From the NCBI GenBank assembly GCA_933207985.1, contig OW240912.1, forward strand, positions 366,355,165 to 366,419,164: DNA of 64,000 nt, written 5' to 3'. Position numbers and translations under genes: made by a program. Shown here one piece after another: positions 10,890 through 23,251 of this stretch. How positions within the stretch are numbered: position 1 is the stretch's first letter; the number at the start of each line of letters is the position of its first letter. This DNA comes from Pelobates cultripes. Taxonomy: Eukaryota; Chordata; Amphibia; Anura; Pelobatidae. Below the pieces are notes generated by a model. The model had not been told where the DNA came from, ran no database searches, and worked only from the letters and a program-made list of their open reading frames with translations.

Positions 10890-13290
10890 AGGGTGTGATA
10901 GTATAATTTAAGATTATACTAGCTATTATGTACTAATAATTTTACTTTTAGTAATGACAGGAGGTGAGTATTTTGCAAAATCTCTCCATATGCTACCATG
11001 CTAGTTAGCAGGGGTATAGGGTAACAGTCTGGGACATTGGGGCAGGAGGGACACGCTCCCAACAAAGCCATTTACACCTGCTCCCCTCACATGTTTCTCT
11101 TGCCATCAGGAAGACGTAGTTGTGATCCCCACCACTAGTAACGAGCAACATTACCGCAGTAACTACTAAGTGACATGCACAAGTTTATATATGTTTGCTT
11201 TACATTTGCTCTCTGGACAGCCATCGGTGGAATTACTCCTTTATTTCTCTATTAATATATTTAACTGCATGCTCCTAACTATACGCCATAAACCTATACT
11301 ACACATCAGCAATGCCAATGTAAATCATTTCTTGCCGTATGCCACTGCAGGCTGCTTAGTAAATGCTCCATCAGGAGATAAGGGTGAGGAGGGCAGAGTC
11401 CTATGATGTCCGGTTATATAATTGGTTTATTACCCTAACTAGTTAGCATGCTGTGGTTATAGCGGCATAGCAAACGTGTCTGGTCTACCATGTTCAGCCT
11501 GATCCTTTACCCTGGGTTGTATTCCTATGTTACGCTATTTGCACACTCCCTGCTCTTCGTGGTCTAGCCCGTCCAACACAATGGTATGCTCTGCTTCTCC
11601 AACCGTGGAATTTTCAATGCTGGTAGCCCCCCCGTGCACCAATTCCCTACACGTTCGACTAACTTGTTTTCTTTGCAATACTTCTTTAAGTAAAGAGGCA
11701 GTCCTACACGGTCGTTTATGTTTGGGTGAATGACCACTACAACACTGCAATGTTTATGCATGATATGACTCCTTATTCTCATTTCTGTTCTGTGATTTCA
11801 ATGCCTTAATCTGTACCTAATCACTAACTAAAAAATGGTGCCGTTAACTAGAGCCATAACACTGTTTACTCTGTATTTTCTCATTAGCTTGAACATGCTG
11901 TTGTGACAACTCAAGCTTGTTTGTAACTCAAAGCACTGCAAAAATAAAGATTAAAACAAAAAATAGAACCAATCACAAGAGAGTAGTATGTACATGAGGT
12001 ATAGTGACTAAGCACTTCCTCTTTCAGACAGCGACATCAAGCAGAAGCAAACATATAACAAGCAATAACAATAACTCCTAAATCCAAAATCCGAAGGAGC
12101 AAACTTCCAGAGAATTCCACATGAACAACCAAAACGTCTTCATGGACGAATCAAACTGAAAAGAGAATGTGTAACAGATTTAGACACAGTCATGAACGTG
12201 GAAATCCAAGTAACACACAGTATAAATAATTTCATAGCAGTCATTTGAAAACTACAATCTGATAACTGAACAACAAACATATAAAACTCCAATGACAATT
12301 CCAAACCAATGGAAATAAAATCATCAGTGTAAACACAAAAACATTAAGAGCCCAACCTGGCTTAGACCAGTGAGACATATAAACAAAGCGAACAGAAAGG
12401 GTGGGATAGCAAAGCAGGGTGTGAAAATACTCACCAAATGTCTTTACTAAAATTAAGTTTATTAGTTCACTAAAGCTAATATAATCTTCAATTTTACAAC
12501 ATGACAGGAGGCTTCATATTTTGCAATTTTAACGCTGAAAAATAACGTAAACTTGGCCGATAACAGACAGAGAGAAAGTCCGTCATTAGATGCCCAGTCA
12601 CGTGGAAAAATGAGAAAGATCTCCACATCTCATAAGCTGAAGGTGGATGTCACTGAGTAATTGGCACACAAGAGGATCCTTGGCCACCGGGAGTCCCCAG
12701 ACCGTGACATGGGCCATTGAACTGGCCAAACTTACCACATTAATAGATCGAGGTTCCGCTCCAAACACCAACCAGACCGTAAATGCCCAGATGGAGAGGT
12801 AGCATCGTCGCATCCGTTGGTCCCATAAGAGGTCCCTAGCAGCCTGCGATAGACCGCCAATCTGCTAACAACCCCAGAAAGTGTCCAGGCCACCAGGGTC
12901 AACCAACACTCCAGGAGTAGAAGGTGTGGGTTTATCCTCAGGTCCATGAGAAGCGTCGGGTATGAAGGCAAGAGGAGTAGATCCTCACCAGACAGTCCCC
13001 AAAGATGCAGGAACCAAGGTTGGCTCCGTCACAGCGGGGTGACCAAGGTCAGTGTTACTCGCTGAACACAGAGGTGATGGAGAACTCTCGCAATCTTTGT
13101 ACACCCTCAGGGTCCGGCAGCCAATTGAAGAACGATGAAGTCTGGTGATCTCTCTAAAGGTTGGAGAACCAATCTGTGGTGAGATGTGTCACCTCCGGGA
13201 GGCAGAAATCGAAGATGCCTTTTGCGATGTCTAATACGAGACGGGAGCAGGCTCCATCCAGGCGATTGATATACCGGACTGCTGATGTTC
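10890..13290 (-). mobile_element. Second DIRS fragment
   Basis: Repeats landmarks of the first copy: AATGACAGGAGGTGAGTATT near 10950 and ACATGACAGGAGGCTTCAT near 12505. The minus strand at 12971-12732 reads LVAWTLSG and GWCLERNLDLL, matching the first copy. About 10985-11965 does not match and ends AATAAAGATTAAAAC, so it may be an inserted L1-like 3' end (low confidence). Heavily decayed. Confidence 0.65.
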
Positions 13291-13337
13291 TACCAGATGG
13301 GTGTATTGAGTTTTACTTTTTTTTTTTTTAATTGTGA

Positions 13338-14455
13338 GTGTGTAGTGTGTGTCTGTTAGTGAGTGTTAGTGTGTCTGTTAGTGAGAGTTCGTGTTGGTCT
13401 GCTCCAGGGTGTGTGTCTGTCACTAGAGTGTATATCTGTTTGTCAGTGAGTGTGTGTGTATCTGTCAGTGTGTATATATGTGTGTCAGTGTATGTTTGCA
13501 TCTCTGTCAGTATATGTATGCGTGTTTCACCGTGTGACAGTGTGTGTATCCGTGTCTGTCACTGAGAGTGTTTGTCTGTGTGTGTCTAGTGTAAGTGTGT
13601 CTGTCAGTCAATGTGTGTGTCTGACATTGAGTGTATATATGTCTGTCAGTGTATCTGTGTCAGGAATAGGGGGAATCCTAACACAGAGTGTAAGTAAAGT
13701 AGTAACGTACCGGACCTTAGAATGGCCGGACTGATGTTACTGAGAGAAAGAGAATAAACAGGGCGAGCCGAGGTCAGGGAAGCTAGAGGTAGGACAAAAC
13801 GAGAAGCCGGGTCAAATGGATACCTGAGAGAAGAATAGTCAAGACAAGCCAAAGTTCAAAACCAGAAAATATACCAAGAATTTAACGCGCTATCAGGACC
13901 AAGAGGAACCACAACAGGGCAAAGATCCTAACTCATAGGAGCCTTTTTATATTGTGACCGGATCTGTCTGGGATGATAACCACGCCCCCACAATGTCATT
14001 TGATCTGACGTTTGGATGAGTAATGACGTAATTTGGCTCTGCACCCTTTTCCGCTGCATTTTTGCTCCGCCCCTTTCCGCGCTATAAAAAGGGGCAGGGC
14101 TATCACAGCCGGCGAGAAAATTACTAAAGTTGCTGGAAGATTGCCAGGTCATGTCCCCAGAGTCCTGCAGATGAACTCCACTGTAACCAGTCTCTACAAA
14201 AGGTACCCTGACAATCTGTCAGTGTGTATATGTGTGTCCCAGTGTGTGTGTCTGACACTGAATGTGCATGTGTGTATGTGTCCTTTAGTGAATGCGTGTC
14301 TGTCAGTGTATATGTGTGTCTGTCGGTGAATGTTAGTATGTGTGTAACTGTGAGTGAGTGTAACTGTGAACGAGTGAGTGTGTATGTCTGTGAATGTGTA
14401 TGTTTCAGTGAAAGTGTGTTGCTTAAACAGTGTGTGTGACAATGACTGTGTGTCT
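13338..14455. repeat. TG-rich degenerate array, interrupted
   Basis: TGTGTCTGTCAGTGAGTG-type units occupy 13338-13657 and resume at 14214-14455 after a solo LTR. Open frames inside are low-complexity artefacts. Confidence 0.8.
13658..14213 (+). mobile_element. Solo LTR, 556 bp
   Basis: Begins TGTCAGGAATAGG and ends CCTGACA, with a perfect 5-bp target duplication ATCTG (13653-13657, 14214-14218). A TATA-like GCTATAAAAAGGGGC near 14081-14095 indicates plus orientation. No internal coding region remains, so it arose by LTR-LTR recombination. Confidence 0.88.
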
Positions 14456-14479
14456 GTAAATTAGTTAGACTTGCCTTAA

Positions 14480-15480
14480 CGTGGAAGTTGGGTTTGCATC
14501 TAATGGCCATTGGAGTTACTAAATAACCTCCATTTATTTAAATATGCATAGGGATTTGGTATAGTATGCATATTACTCTTTTTTTCTTTATTTTTTTTTA
14601 TAGCATGTACTCACATCTCTAAACCAGGTCCAACCTTGATTAAAGCATACAGAAAGTCTTCATCCATTGGTCTGTCTAAAGCTGGTGATAAGGCTTTGTG
14701 CTAACCACCATCTTGGTCCGGCTTGTGGAGGTCTTTCTTTTTGTAATGGTGGATATCTAGGTAGGGTAGTCGGGAGATCAGGTGCTAATAATATCTGCTT
14801 CTAATCATCGGTAATCGGAACCATCAATCCATGCGACTGCTTCTGACTATAGATAGCCATGAACAGGGCTTGATTAACATAGGGGCTGATGGAACTGCAG
14901 CTCCAGGCCCATGTATGGAATCAGCCCATTGATTTATAAGAAAACTTTATTTATTTTTTTACAACTCTTCACATGTTCCTGCTTAAGTATGGAAATTTAA
15001 GAGGCATGTAGTGGAACAAAAAAACATGTGTGGACTGGCTGACAATTAAATTAGTAGTAAAGCTGACTTTGTGCACTATGCAAATGCTCTTGTTGCTTCA
15101 GTCTCTCTAACACTGCGACATGTTCCCTTTCTTCTACACTCACTACACTTTTTCCTCTGTCCCAGATTGTGTAACAAGAGCTTCTGCCTGCTAGTAAGAA
15201 GGTTTGGAGAGGAGTGGACCAGCGAGGGCTGGGGGACTGTTCTTAGAAAGCTAAAACTAGTGCAGCATTAGACGCATTTATGCCAAGCTCAGGGTGTTGT
15301 CGGCATAATTGGCAGGCAAGCCTGATGTGCATTCACACCAGGCTGACCATCTAATTCTTGAGGTGGACATGCCCCCTTCTTGGGCAGGTTTATTCCTTTG
15401 GGCGTTTCTGGTTATGTAATTTGCGTCAGTGTCCCAATCTTTTACCCCACCCAACGAAATCCTGTTTCACCGGACGCTGC
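14480..15480. other. No gene recognised; possible hAT-type end
   Basis: CAGGGCTTGATTAACATAGG at 14864 resembles an hAT terminus, but no matching right end was found. Nothing else recognised. Confidence 0.35.
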
Positions 15481-15498
15481 TGTTGGGGGGGTATGGAG

Positions 15499-16050
15499 TT
15501 ACTTGAAAGATGAAAGCGAGAGATTGGCATAGGGTTTGTGTTTTCTGATAGCTATATCCAGTGAGTTTCCCTCCAGCTCCACCAGATACATGAAGCTTGT
15601 GAGGTATGACTGTTTTAGTGTTTTCGGTCGACAGCTGATAAGATATACCTTTAAAAAATAAAATGTATATGACATATATGGAAGACAGGATGAGAACACA
15701 TTATGAAAAGCATGTGGGGGGAATATATTTATAAAAATAAAATTAAAAAAGTACAAGGTAATAAAAAAAATCATTACTTCCATTTTATGTATTCTCAAAA
15801 AAAAATGATACTGAAAACATTTTAGCCATGTAACTGCAGCATTGCTTTTATTAATTGATGCCGGACTAATCCATCTCAGGACGTTTTCTATATTAAGTTG
15901 ATATATAATCAGTTTTTTTAGATGGGTCCAAGTGATTTGGTTAGATGAGTCTCTTCTGTGTCTAAATATCAACATCTTTGTAGCTACAAAGAAGTGTATG
16001 ATTATCAAAGTTTATACCAGTTTAAATGTAACAAAGTGGTTTCAGGTTTC
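15499..16050 (-). mobile_element. L1/Tx1-like LINE ORF2 C-terminal remnant
   Basis: The minus-strand frame includes HRRDSSNQITWTHLKKLIIY followed by QLNIENVLRWIS. The 'W..W...L.....E' arrangement is usual near the end of L1/Tx1 ORF2. Moderately supported. Confidence 0.45.
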
Positions 16051-16216
16051 TTATCTAAATTCAGTTTAGTAAGTAATTTCAATTTATGAAAAACTACCAT
16101 GACCATACAGTTCTAATTAATTCACAATCCCAACAAATGTTAATGTGGGACATGTTTGTGTATTAGTGAGGATAAGTAGGTCGAAACAGCATTGTTTAGA
16201 GATTTGAAAGCAAGTA

Positions 16217-16610
16217 TCAGGATTTAAAATTGAGTCCTATATCTTTCGGGTAGCCAATGTAGAGGCTGACAAAGGGGGAGGCGTGGGAGGACAGGAAGAA
16301 GAGCCTCGCCGCCGCATTCATTATAGACTGTAACGGGGCAAGTCGGGAGCACATAAGACCACTGAGAAGTGGATTATAGCAGTAAAGGCGAGAGAGAACA
16401 GCGGCATGGATAAGCATCTTTGCCGTACCAGGCGTTAAATAGGTTCGGATGCGCGGAATATTTTTTGAGATGGAAGCGGCAGGATTTGGCAAATGATTGG
16501 ACAAGAGGGGTGAAGGAAAGGTCAGAGTTAAAGAGAACACCTAGGCAGCGAGCCTTAATAGTAGAGCGGATGGTAGCATCATTATAAGAAACAAATTGAA
16601 ACCAATGTGG
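16217..16610 (-). mobile_element. L2-like LINE reverse transcriptase remnant
   Basis: Across two frames the minus strand reads LGVLFNSDLSFTPLVQSFAK, TPGTAKMLIHAAVLSRLYC and LQSIMNAAARL. This is the 'GV.FDS.LSF...LVHA.V.SRLDYCN...LQ..QNAAARL' pattern of L2 elements. Confidence 0.75.
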
Positions 16611-17134
16611 CTTAGTAGAGACGTAAAACAGGAGATTCAAAATAAGAAAAGGGCATTTAAAGCATTTAAATCTGACAAATCAGATGCATCCTATAAAAGA
16701 AGCCAATAATGCGTGCAAAAAGGCGATTAGATTTGCTACACTTCAAAATGAAAAAATTATAGCCAAAGAGAGCAAAACTAACCCCAAAGCATTCTTTAAG
16801 TACATAAATTCTAAAAAAAAAAAAAAAATGAAAGTGTAGATACACTAAAAACTGGAATAAGGATGGTAGTTAATAAAGACCAGGAAAAGGCAGAAATTTT
16901 AAATAACTATTTCTCCTCCGTATATTCTAAGGAAGAACCCATGGCAATAGATGTGCAAATGATTGCTGCTAAAAACTTGCAGAATAATTGTAATTGGTTA
17001 ACTCAAGATAAGGTGCTGCAGCAACTAAAGAAAGTTAATATAAACAAAGCTCCAGGGCCCAACGGTATTCATCCAAAAGTACTAAAGGAACTAAGTGTAG
17101 AAATAAGTGAACCTGTTTTTAATCTTTCAAAATT

Positions 17135-17392
17135 CTTTTCTTTTTTTTATATTCTTTATTTTTACATCTTGGCAGAAAGAAATATGCAAAATATTAGCAG
17201 TTCGGCTTGTGCAAAAGCCTTTTGTACACATCCAGCATTTCCAATTTATATAAAATTTGTCACGGTGTATCGGTTCTTTCTCACACTGCTCTTGTAACTG
17301 TAACTGTCCGCCAAGGGTTTTTTGTTTTTCATAAAATAGAACAAACAAAGCACACTGTTGCCACTACACAGGATATGTGTAATATCCTATAT
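17135..17392 (-). mobile_element. Small insertion inside CR1, reverse orientation
   Basis: Breaks the CR1 frame between the NKAPGPNG part and the NYRPVSL part. It begins with a T-rich tract (TTCTTTTCTTTTTTTTAT), suggesting a poly(A) tail on the minus strand. Family not recognised. Confidence 0.5.
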
Positions 17393-17611
17393 TCAAAAAA
17401 GATTCAAAATCCGTGCCTGGAAATTATAGACCTGTGAGCTTAACTTCTGTGGCTGGGAAAATATTTGAAAGGTTATTAAGGGATAATATTCACGAATTCC
17501 TCGAGAAGAACATGGTTATCAGCAAAAATCAGCATGGTTTTATGAAGCACAGGTCATGTCAAACGAACTTGATTGCGTTCTATGAAGAAGTAAGTAGATC
17601 AGGATGTTGCA

Positions 17612-18199
17612 ATGGATGTGATCTATTTGGATTTTGCCAAGGCATTTGATACAGTTCCACACAATAGATTAGTGTTCAAACTCAAGGAAATCGGTCTAGA
17701 TGAAAATGCTTGTTCTTGGGTAGAACATGGTCTTAAAAATAGAGTACAAAGAGTTGTCATTAATGGTAGATTTTCAAGCTGGACAGAGGTGGCAAGTGGT
17801 GTCCCTCAGGGTTCTATTCTGGGACCCCTTCTATTTAACATGTTTATAAACGATCGTGAAAAAAGCATTGAAAGTCATGTTTCAGTGTTTGCAGATGACA
17901 CAAAACTCTGTAAAGTAACACAATGTGAGCAAGATATTACTTTGCTGCAGAGGGATTTAGATATACTGGGAGACTGGGCACTCAAATGGCAGATGAAATG
18001 TAATGTTGAAAAATGCAAAGTTATGCACTTCGGGGTAAAGAATGCACAAGCAACGTATACCCTTAATGGAAGCGAATTAGGGATAACAACACACGAAAAA
18101 GACTTGGGGATTGTTATAGACAACAAACTATGCAACAATGTGCAATGTCAATCAGTAGTGGCTAAGGCCAGTAAGGTATTGTCATGCATGAAAAAGTGA
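17612..18199 (+). pseudogene. CR1 reverse transcriptase core (195 codons open)
   Basis: Longest intact stretch of the LINE above. Contains YLDFAKAFDTVPH (RT motif A), SGVPQGSILGPLLF (motif B), VFADDTKL (motif C) and WQMKCNVEKCKVMHF (motif D). The rest of the enzyme lies in other frames or is lost. Confidence 0.85.
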
Positions 18200-18367
18200 A
18201 TTCATTCTCAGGATGAGAATATCATTTTGCCTCTTTATAAACCGCTGTGCAATTTTGGGTACCTGTTCTAAAGAAGGATATTATGGCACTAGAAAAAGTG
18301 CAGAGGTGGGCTACAAAATTAATAAAAGGAATGGAACATATCAGCTATGAAGAAAGTTAACAAATTT

Positions 18368-18657
18368 CACCTGACTACAGCCCGAGCTAGTTTAACTTAA
18401 GTTCCCAGAAAGCTCACAATATGAGCTGGTTTGACACACAGTTTTACACACACTGGCTTCTCGACGCAAGATTTGCCTCATAAAGGTTACTAAATGCACA
18501 TATTAGATGCGATCTACATCCAGTTGTGTTCATGTATACTGTTTACCTTGATGTAAGCCGATACATATTGTCTATTTTTGTTTAAACACATTAATGCACG
18601 ATTGTGACTTGGAAAAACGAAACAAAATTGAAATAAAGAATGTCAAAAAAAAAAAAA
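18368..18657 (+). mobile_element. Retrotransposed 3' fragment with poly(A)
   Basis: Flanked by a target duplication of 14 bp, AAGTTAACAAATTT (18354-18367 and 18658-18671). Ends GAAATAAAGAATGTC plus a run of A. Consistent with a 5'-truncated L1-type insertion into the CR1 element. Confidence 0.82.
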
Positions 18658-19435
18658 AAGTTAACAAATTTAAACCTCTTTAGTTTAGAAAAATGTGGCC
18701 TGAGAGAGGATATGATATTATTATACAAATATATTTGGGGCCAATACAAACCATTGTGTGGAAATCTATTCACAAACCGGACTTTACATAGGACACGAGG
18801 TCATGCGTTTAGACTGGAAGAAAAATGATTTCGTCTAAGGCAAAGTAAAGGTTTTTTTTACTGTAAGAACAATAAGGATGTGGAATTACCTGCCTGAAGA
18901 AGTGGTTTTATTAGAGTCCATACAGATGTTCAAACAGCAACTAGATGCATACCTGCAAAAACAGAATATTGAAGGATGTAATTTTTCAATGTAGGGTAAT
19001 AGCTGCTTGATCCAAGGATAAATCTGACTTGCATTCTGGGGTCAAGAAGGATTTTTTCCCCCTAGTTTGTTGCAAAATTGGAAGTGCTTCAAACTGTTTT
19101 TTTTTGCCTTCTTTTGGATCAACGGCAAAAACAAATGTGAGGAAGGCTGAACTTGATGGACGCATGTCTCTTTTCAGCTATGTAACTATGTAGCGCCATT
19201 GACTTTGAGGGACACAGACAAGGTAGTAGCAACACTTGAGGGAGAGAAGACCTGAAGTTCTGTATTGAAGTAAATTTTATTTTGAAGAGGAAAGAGCCAG
19301 ACTGTAGGAGCGCAGCATAAATTTAAAGTAGAGGAAGTCGGGTGCAGAGACTTTCTCCAGCAGTGTTCAGCAGTTCTGGAACATTTTTCGAGGTAACGCA
19401 AGACAATTATTAAATCCTTCTATTTTTTCATTTTG

Positions 19436-20095
19436 ATCCAAGTGGAGATAATGTTGTCTCAAGCACACCTGATGCAACTACTCAAGGGCTACATTAGCTA
19501 CACCAGGTGTGCTTGTGCTGGAACACTTAAAATGCCTGAACTGGCTAGGGTGTATTGAGTGTCACGTTTTACTGCATGTTAGTTTGCTAAGTCAAAAGAA
19601 TGGTCCACAAAGTTAAGAGAAGAGATCATCGCTCTTCACAAACAAGGAACAGGATACAAAAAGATAGTGAAGGCACTGAACGTTCCAAGAGACACCGTTA
19701 AAAGCATAGTTTTTAAGTTTAAAGTTGAAGGAACAGTGGTTACACTTCCTGGACGGGGCAGAAAAAGGAAGCTATCAATGGCTGCAACCATATTTTTTGA
19801 AGGCAGGCTGTAAAAAACCGTTGAGTGACTGCAAAAGACCTGCAGCAAGACTCGGCGGCAACAGGCACCAAGGTGAACGCAGAAGGTTTCCATACCAGAA
19901 CTCCAAGACGTACACCACCACTGACCCAAAAAAAACACAAGAAAAGTTGGCTCCAATATGCTCAAAATCATATTAATAAGCCGCTGAAGTTTTTGGATTA
20001 AACAAAACTGGAAATTTTCGACCCAATGGATCAGCAAAAGGTCTGGAGAAAGAAAAATGCAGCATATCATGAAAAGAACACTGATAAAGGGCAAC
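19436..20095 (+). pseudogene. Tc1/mariner transposase remnant
   Basis: AGAGAAGAGATCATCGCTCT, then GGATACAAAAAGATAGTGAA (19601 on), resembles a Tc1 transposase start (KEL.E.II.LHK.G.GYKKI). Frame disrupted; a short ACAAAACTGGAAATTTT near 20003 recalls the first catalytic block. No terminal repeats identified. Confidence 0.6.
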
Positions 20096-20096
20096 C

Positions 20097-20560
20097 TTGC
20101 CTGGTTCCATTATTAACTGAACCATCCAGGTTTCATATTTTGCCCAATTATTTTCGCTGATGGATTTGAATACAAGTCTTTTTAGAACATATAATATAAA
20201 ACCATCTAGACCTATTGCATTTTAAGACTGAAACATGAAGTCCCAACCTACCAGTTTGAAAGCTTTTTCAGCATCGAGAGAAATAATCAATGTTTGTCTA
20301 TTTTTTTTATCTGTACTACCTAAAATATCTATTACTCTTCTAAAGTTGTTATATAAGTAGCAATTTGGAAGGAAGCCATTTTGGTCTAGATGTATCATAT
20401 TAGATATGCCATGCTTCAGTCTTTCATAAATGATAGTTGCCTGAAGTTTTAGTTCTACATTTATTATATGAAAATGGTCTTTAATTTTACATTGTAGTTG
20501 GAACTTTATTTGGTTTAAGTATTGGTATTGTATTGGCTTTCAACATTTCTTTGGGGTAGT
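20097..20560 (-). mobile_element. L1/Tx1-like reverse transcriptase remnant
   Basis: The minus strand decodes to IHLDQNGFLPNCYLYNNFRR, then IISLDAEKAFKLVGWDFMF, the L1-type RT motif A (SLDAEKAFD.VEW..LF) and the preceding QxGFxxxR block. Fragment only. Confidence 0.7.
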
Positions 20561-22363
20561 TTGAAACATCACTCGCCCTACTGATTGTTTAAATAAAAAT
20601 ATATAAATATTTTACTCTTACACTAGAGCGCGGTGTCACAGTGGTAAAAAGAACTGTCAATAATTTCTTAGTTGCATCCATTTCTCTCTCCACAGCTTGC
20701 TGTGTGGTAACCTTGCACCGAGACATATAACGGTGAGTTGGTAACATCACTATGTAGGAGGCACGTGTTCAATGCTGCGGGCAATCGGCATTGAAATAAT
20801 GTGCAGCGCCAGCATCACCCAGTGATGGCTGGTTTGTTATGCCTGTATGGGCTGCTCAGATGAGTGCATGTAACAAAGAGGAGGGATAGGTTTAGTTTGG
20901 AGAGATAGTATACAGAGGTGGGTAAACTGTGGCACTACAGTTCACCATATTGCTGTGTCAGCCATTCACATGGAGGAGCATCATGGGAAGAGTAGTCCAC
21001 AGCAGCTGGATTGCCAAAAGTTCAGATTACTGTGTATAAAAGAGGAAGCACCTTCTGGCAAGGGTAGGAATTGTCCATACTGTTAATGCAGATATAACAA
21101 GCTGGTACTTTGATGGAAACCCAATTTTAGGGTTTCATTATATTGTGGGGTTAATTTACTGAACTCCGAATTGTAGTGAATTGAAGTCATAAATGCCATA
21201 GCTAGACAAAATTATGGATTAAAAATGTTGCAATTCATTATAGTAGCATATATACAAAAGGTGCGCAAACAAATAAATAGATCAGAAAATACTTGCATGT
21301 AAAAGTTTTTCAATGTAGTTTTCTGTACAGCACTTTTAAAAATTATCAAAATATCTAGTGTAACTGTACAATTGGCATATGGCAACAAAACAAATAAACA
21401 TTTGGTGTTCAACTCATTGGGTCTGACTGGATTATGTGCCAGTCTCACTTTCACAAACTGATGGTGCCTTTTAAAACTTATTTTCTTCAATAGATATACA
21501 GAGTTTACAACAACAACAAAAAAACATTTTTTAAATAATTCTAGAGGGTTTTTTTTTAATGCAATTAATGTCTGGGATGTAAAAATTAAGGAGAGCAGCA
21601 TAAAAGATAAAAAAAATACCGATCCAGTGTTCATGATGAGAAATAACAAAAAAAGGACACTCCAGGCACCAAAACAACTTTGCTCCAGGTGGCATTTGGC
21701 TTCTGAAAGTTCACTTATAGGAAGCACTGAGTGCAACCAGGCAGCGCCACCACTGATTGGCTGAGAGCAGTCAGCTGACTCTCTCAGCCAGTCAGCGATT
21801 CCCCGTTCACAAGCCTGACTTGTAAAAATTATATTTCTTTCCAAGTCAGTTTTGTGAATTGGGAATTTTTGGGCATTAAAAAAATAATAAAATTGGAGAA
21901 GGGGTGAAATTCTTTTTTAAGGTGAGTAGAGTAGCAAAGTATGGTGGATGTTGCAGTTATACAACATCTAGGGAGCTATGATTAGTCCAACCCTGTTCTA
22001 AAGTAATACTTTTTTCATACCTGTGTAATATGTATTTTAGAGCATGAAAATACAGCTTGTTGCTTGTTATATCTTCATTTTACTCATTATATGGACCTCT
22101 GACTCAGAAGCCCAAAGGCCCCTGTTGTTGTGAGTGTAGAATCCAGCAGGTGATGGAGAGAAGGGAATATATCATGGAAGATGAGGTTGGACTGTGAGAG
22201 GAAATGCATGGTAGTGAGGGATGTACGAGGAATTTGGTAATTGTAGAAATTGAGAGTAGGCATTTCTGAGTAGATGAGATTGGATTATAGTAGATATTCT
22301 ATATATACTCACAATTTTACAACTGACTATTCATTTAATTGTAGGGATCTGGCTAAATGATAC
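20561..22363. other. No gene recognised
   Basis: A minus-strand open frame of 210 codons (21844-21212) crosses repeat-like AT-rich sequence and shows no family motif. No splice-bounded exon stands out. Confidence 0.4.
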
Positions 22364-22814
22364 TTAAAGGGATACTGTAGTGCCAGGAGTACAAAGCTGT
22401 ATTCCTGGCACTATCGATCCCTCTGCCTCCACCCCTCTCTTTATTTACTTACTTTATCCCAGCGCCGATGTCCCTCAGCGCTGGGTCGAAGCTCCGCCCC
22501 TTCTCCATCACACGACGAGCAGGGTCTAATGCGCATGCACAGCATATGCTGCGCTCACATTAGACCTCCCCATAGGAAAGTATTGAATCAATGCTTTCCT
22601 ATGGATAAAAATCTGGGGCTGGAGCTGGACCAAAAGTCCGTTACGATTCCGGATGCGCCCCCAGTGGCTGTTTGATAGACAGCCACTGAGGGCAGACAGT
22701 GTTGCAATGTACAACTTCAATGTTTGACATTGCAGCACTAAGTGCAAAAGGAACACAGCACCCAGACCACTTTAATTAGCTGAAGTGGTCTGGGTGCCTA
22801 CAGTGTCCCTTTAA
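22364..22814. mobile_element. T2-type MITE
   Basis: TTAAAGGGATACTGTAGTGC at the left and CTACAGTGTCCCTTTAA at the right, TTAA at both ends. CpG-rich centre. Related in sequence to the copies at 26215 and 35308. Confidence 0.82.
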
Positions 22815-23238
22815 TTTTATTTTTCAAGGTTTAAAGATGCCAGTTTTCTTGTTTACACTGGTGATAAAGATGCCACTGAAGAACAGATTCTGAATAGGGC
22901 CTTTTGGAAGACTCAACATCAAGCTAAGGCATTCAGTAAAATTCACATTTTTGGAAAAACGTGGGTTTGTGGAAGCAAGCAGATATCCTCATTTTACATT
23001 GCTGGACCAAAGTCTTGGTTCCATTATTATAGGATGGGAGCCTCTGATGAATTGCATACCAGATATTTATATTGAAATGTGGCAATAGGATGTAACATTC
23101 ATGAACACATCACATTAAAAAACAAAGTAAAAAACTTGCTAAGGTGGTTGTGGAAATAATTGCTCTACAATACCATACAGTGTGTTTCAAGTATGTTACA
23201 GATATCACTGTCCTTTACTATTTTCATTTTCTTTCTTG

Positions 23239-23251
23239 TTACACACTGGTT
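23239..23251 (-). pseudogene. Remnant of locus B terminal exon with stop codon
   Basis: Reading the minus strand out of the N run gives ACC AGT GTG TAA, matching the ACC AGT GTT TAA end (TSV-stop) of locus A at 53868. Only 13 nt survive beside the gap, so coding status cannot be judged. Confidence 0.5.

Larger units (their letters stand above)
16613..19190 (+). mobile_element. CR1-like LINE, decayed and interrupted
   Basis: RT motifs in order: NINKAPGPNGIHPKVLKEL (17038 on), PVSLTSVAGKIFERLL, QHGFMKHRSCQTNL, VIYLDFAKAFDTVPHNRLV, GVPQGSILGPLLFNMFIND, and FADDTKLC (catalytic FADD). The end at 19140-19190 has the ATGTAACTATGT-type tail. Insertions at about 17135-17392 and 18368-18657 and several frame breaks make it dead. 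Confidence 0.85.

Noticed and set aside
21212..21844. 210-codon minus-strand open frame
   Set aside because: No family motif, low-complexity hydrophobic stretches, and part overlaps MITE-like sequence near 21640-21790.
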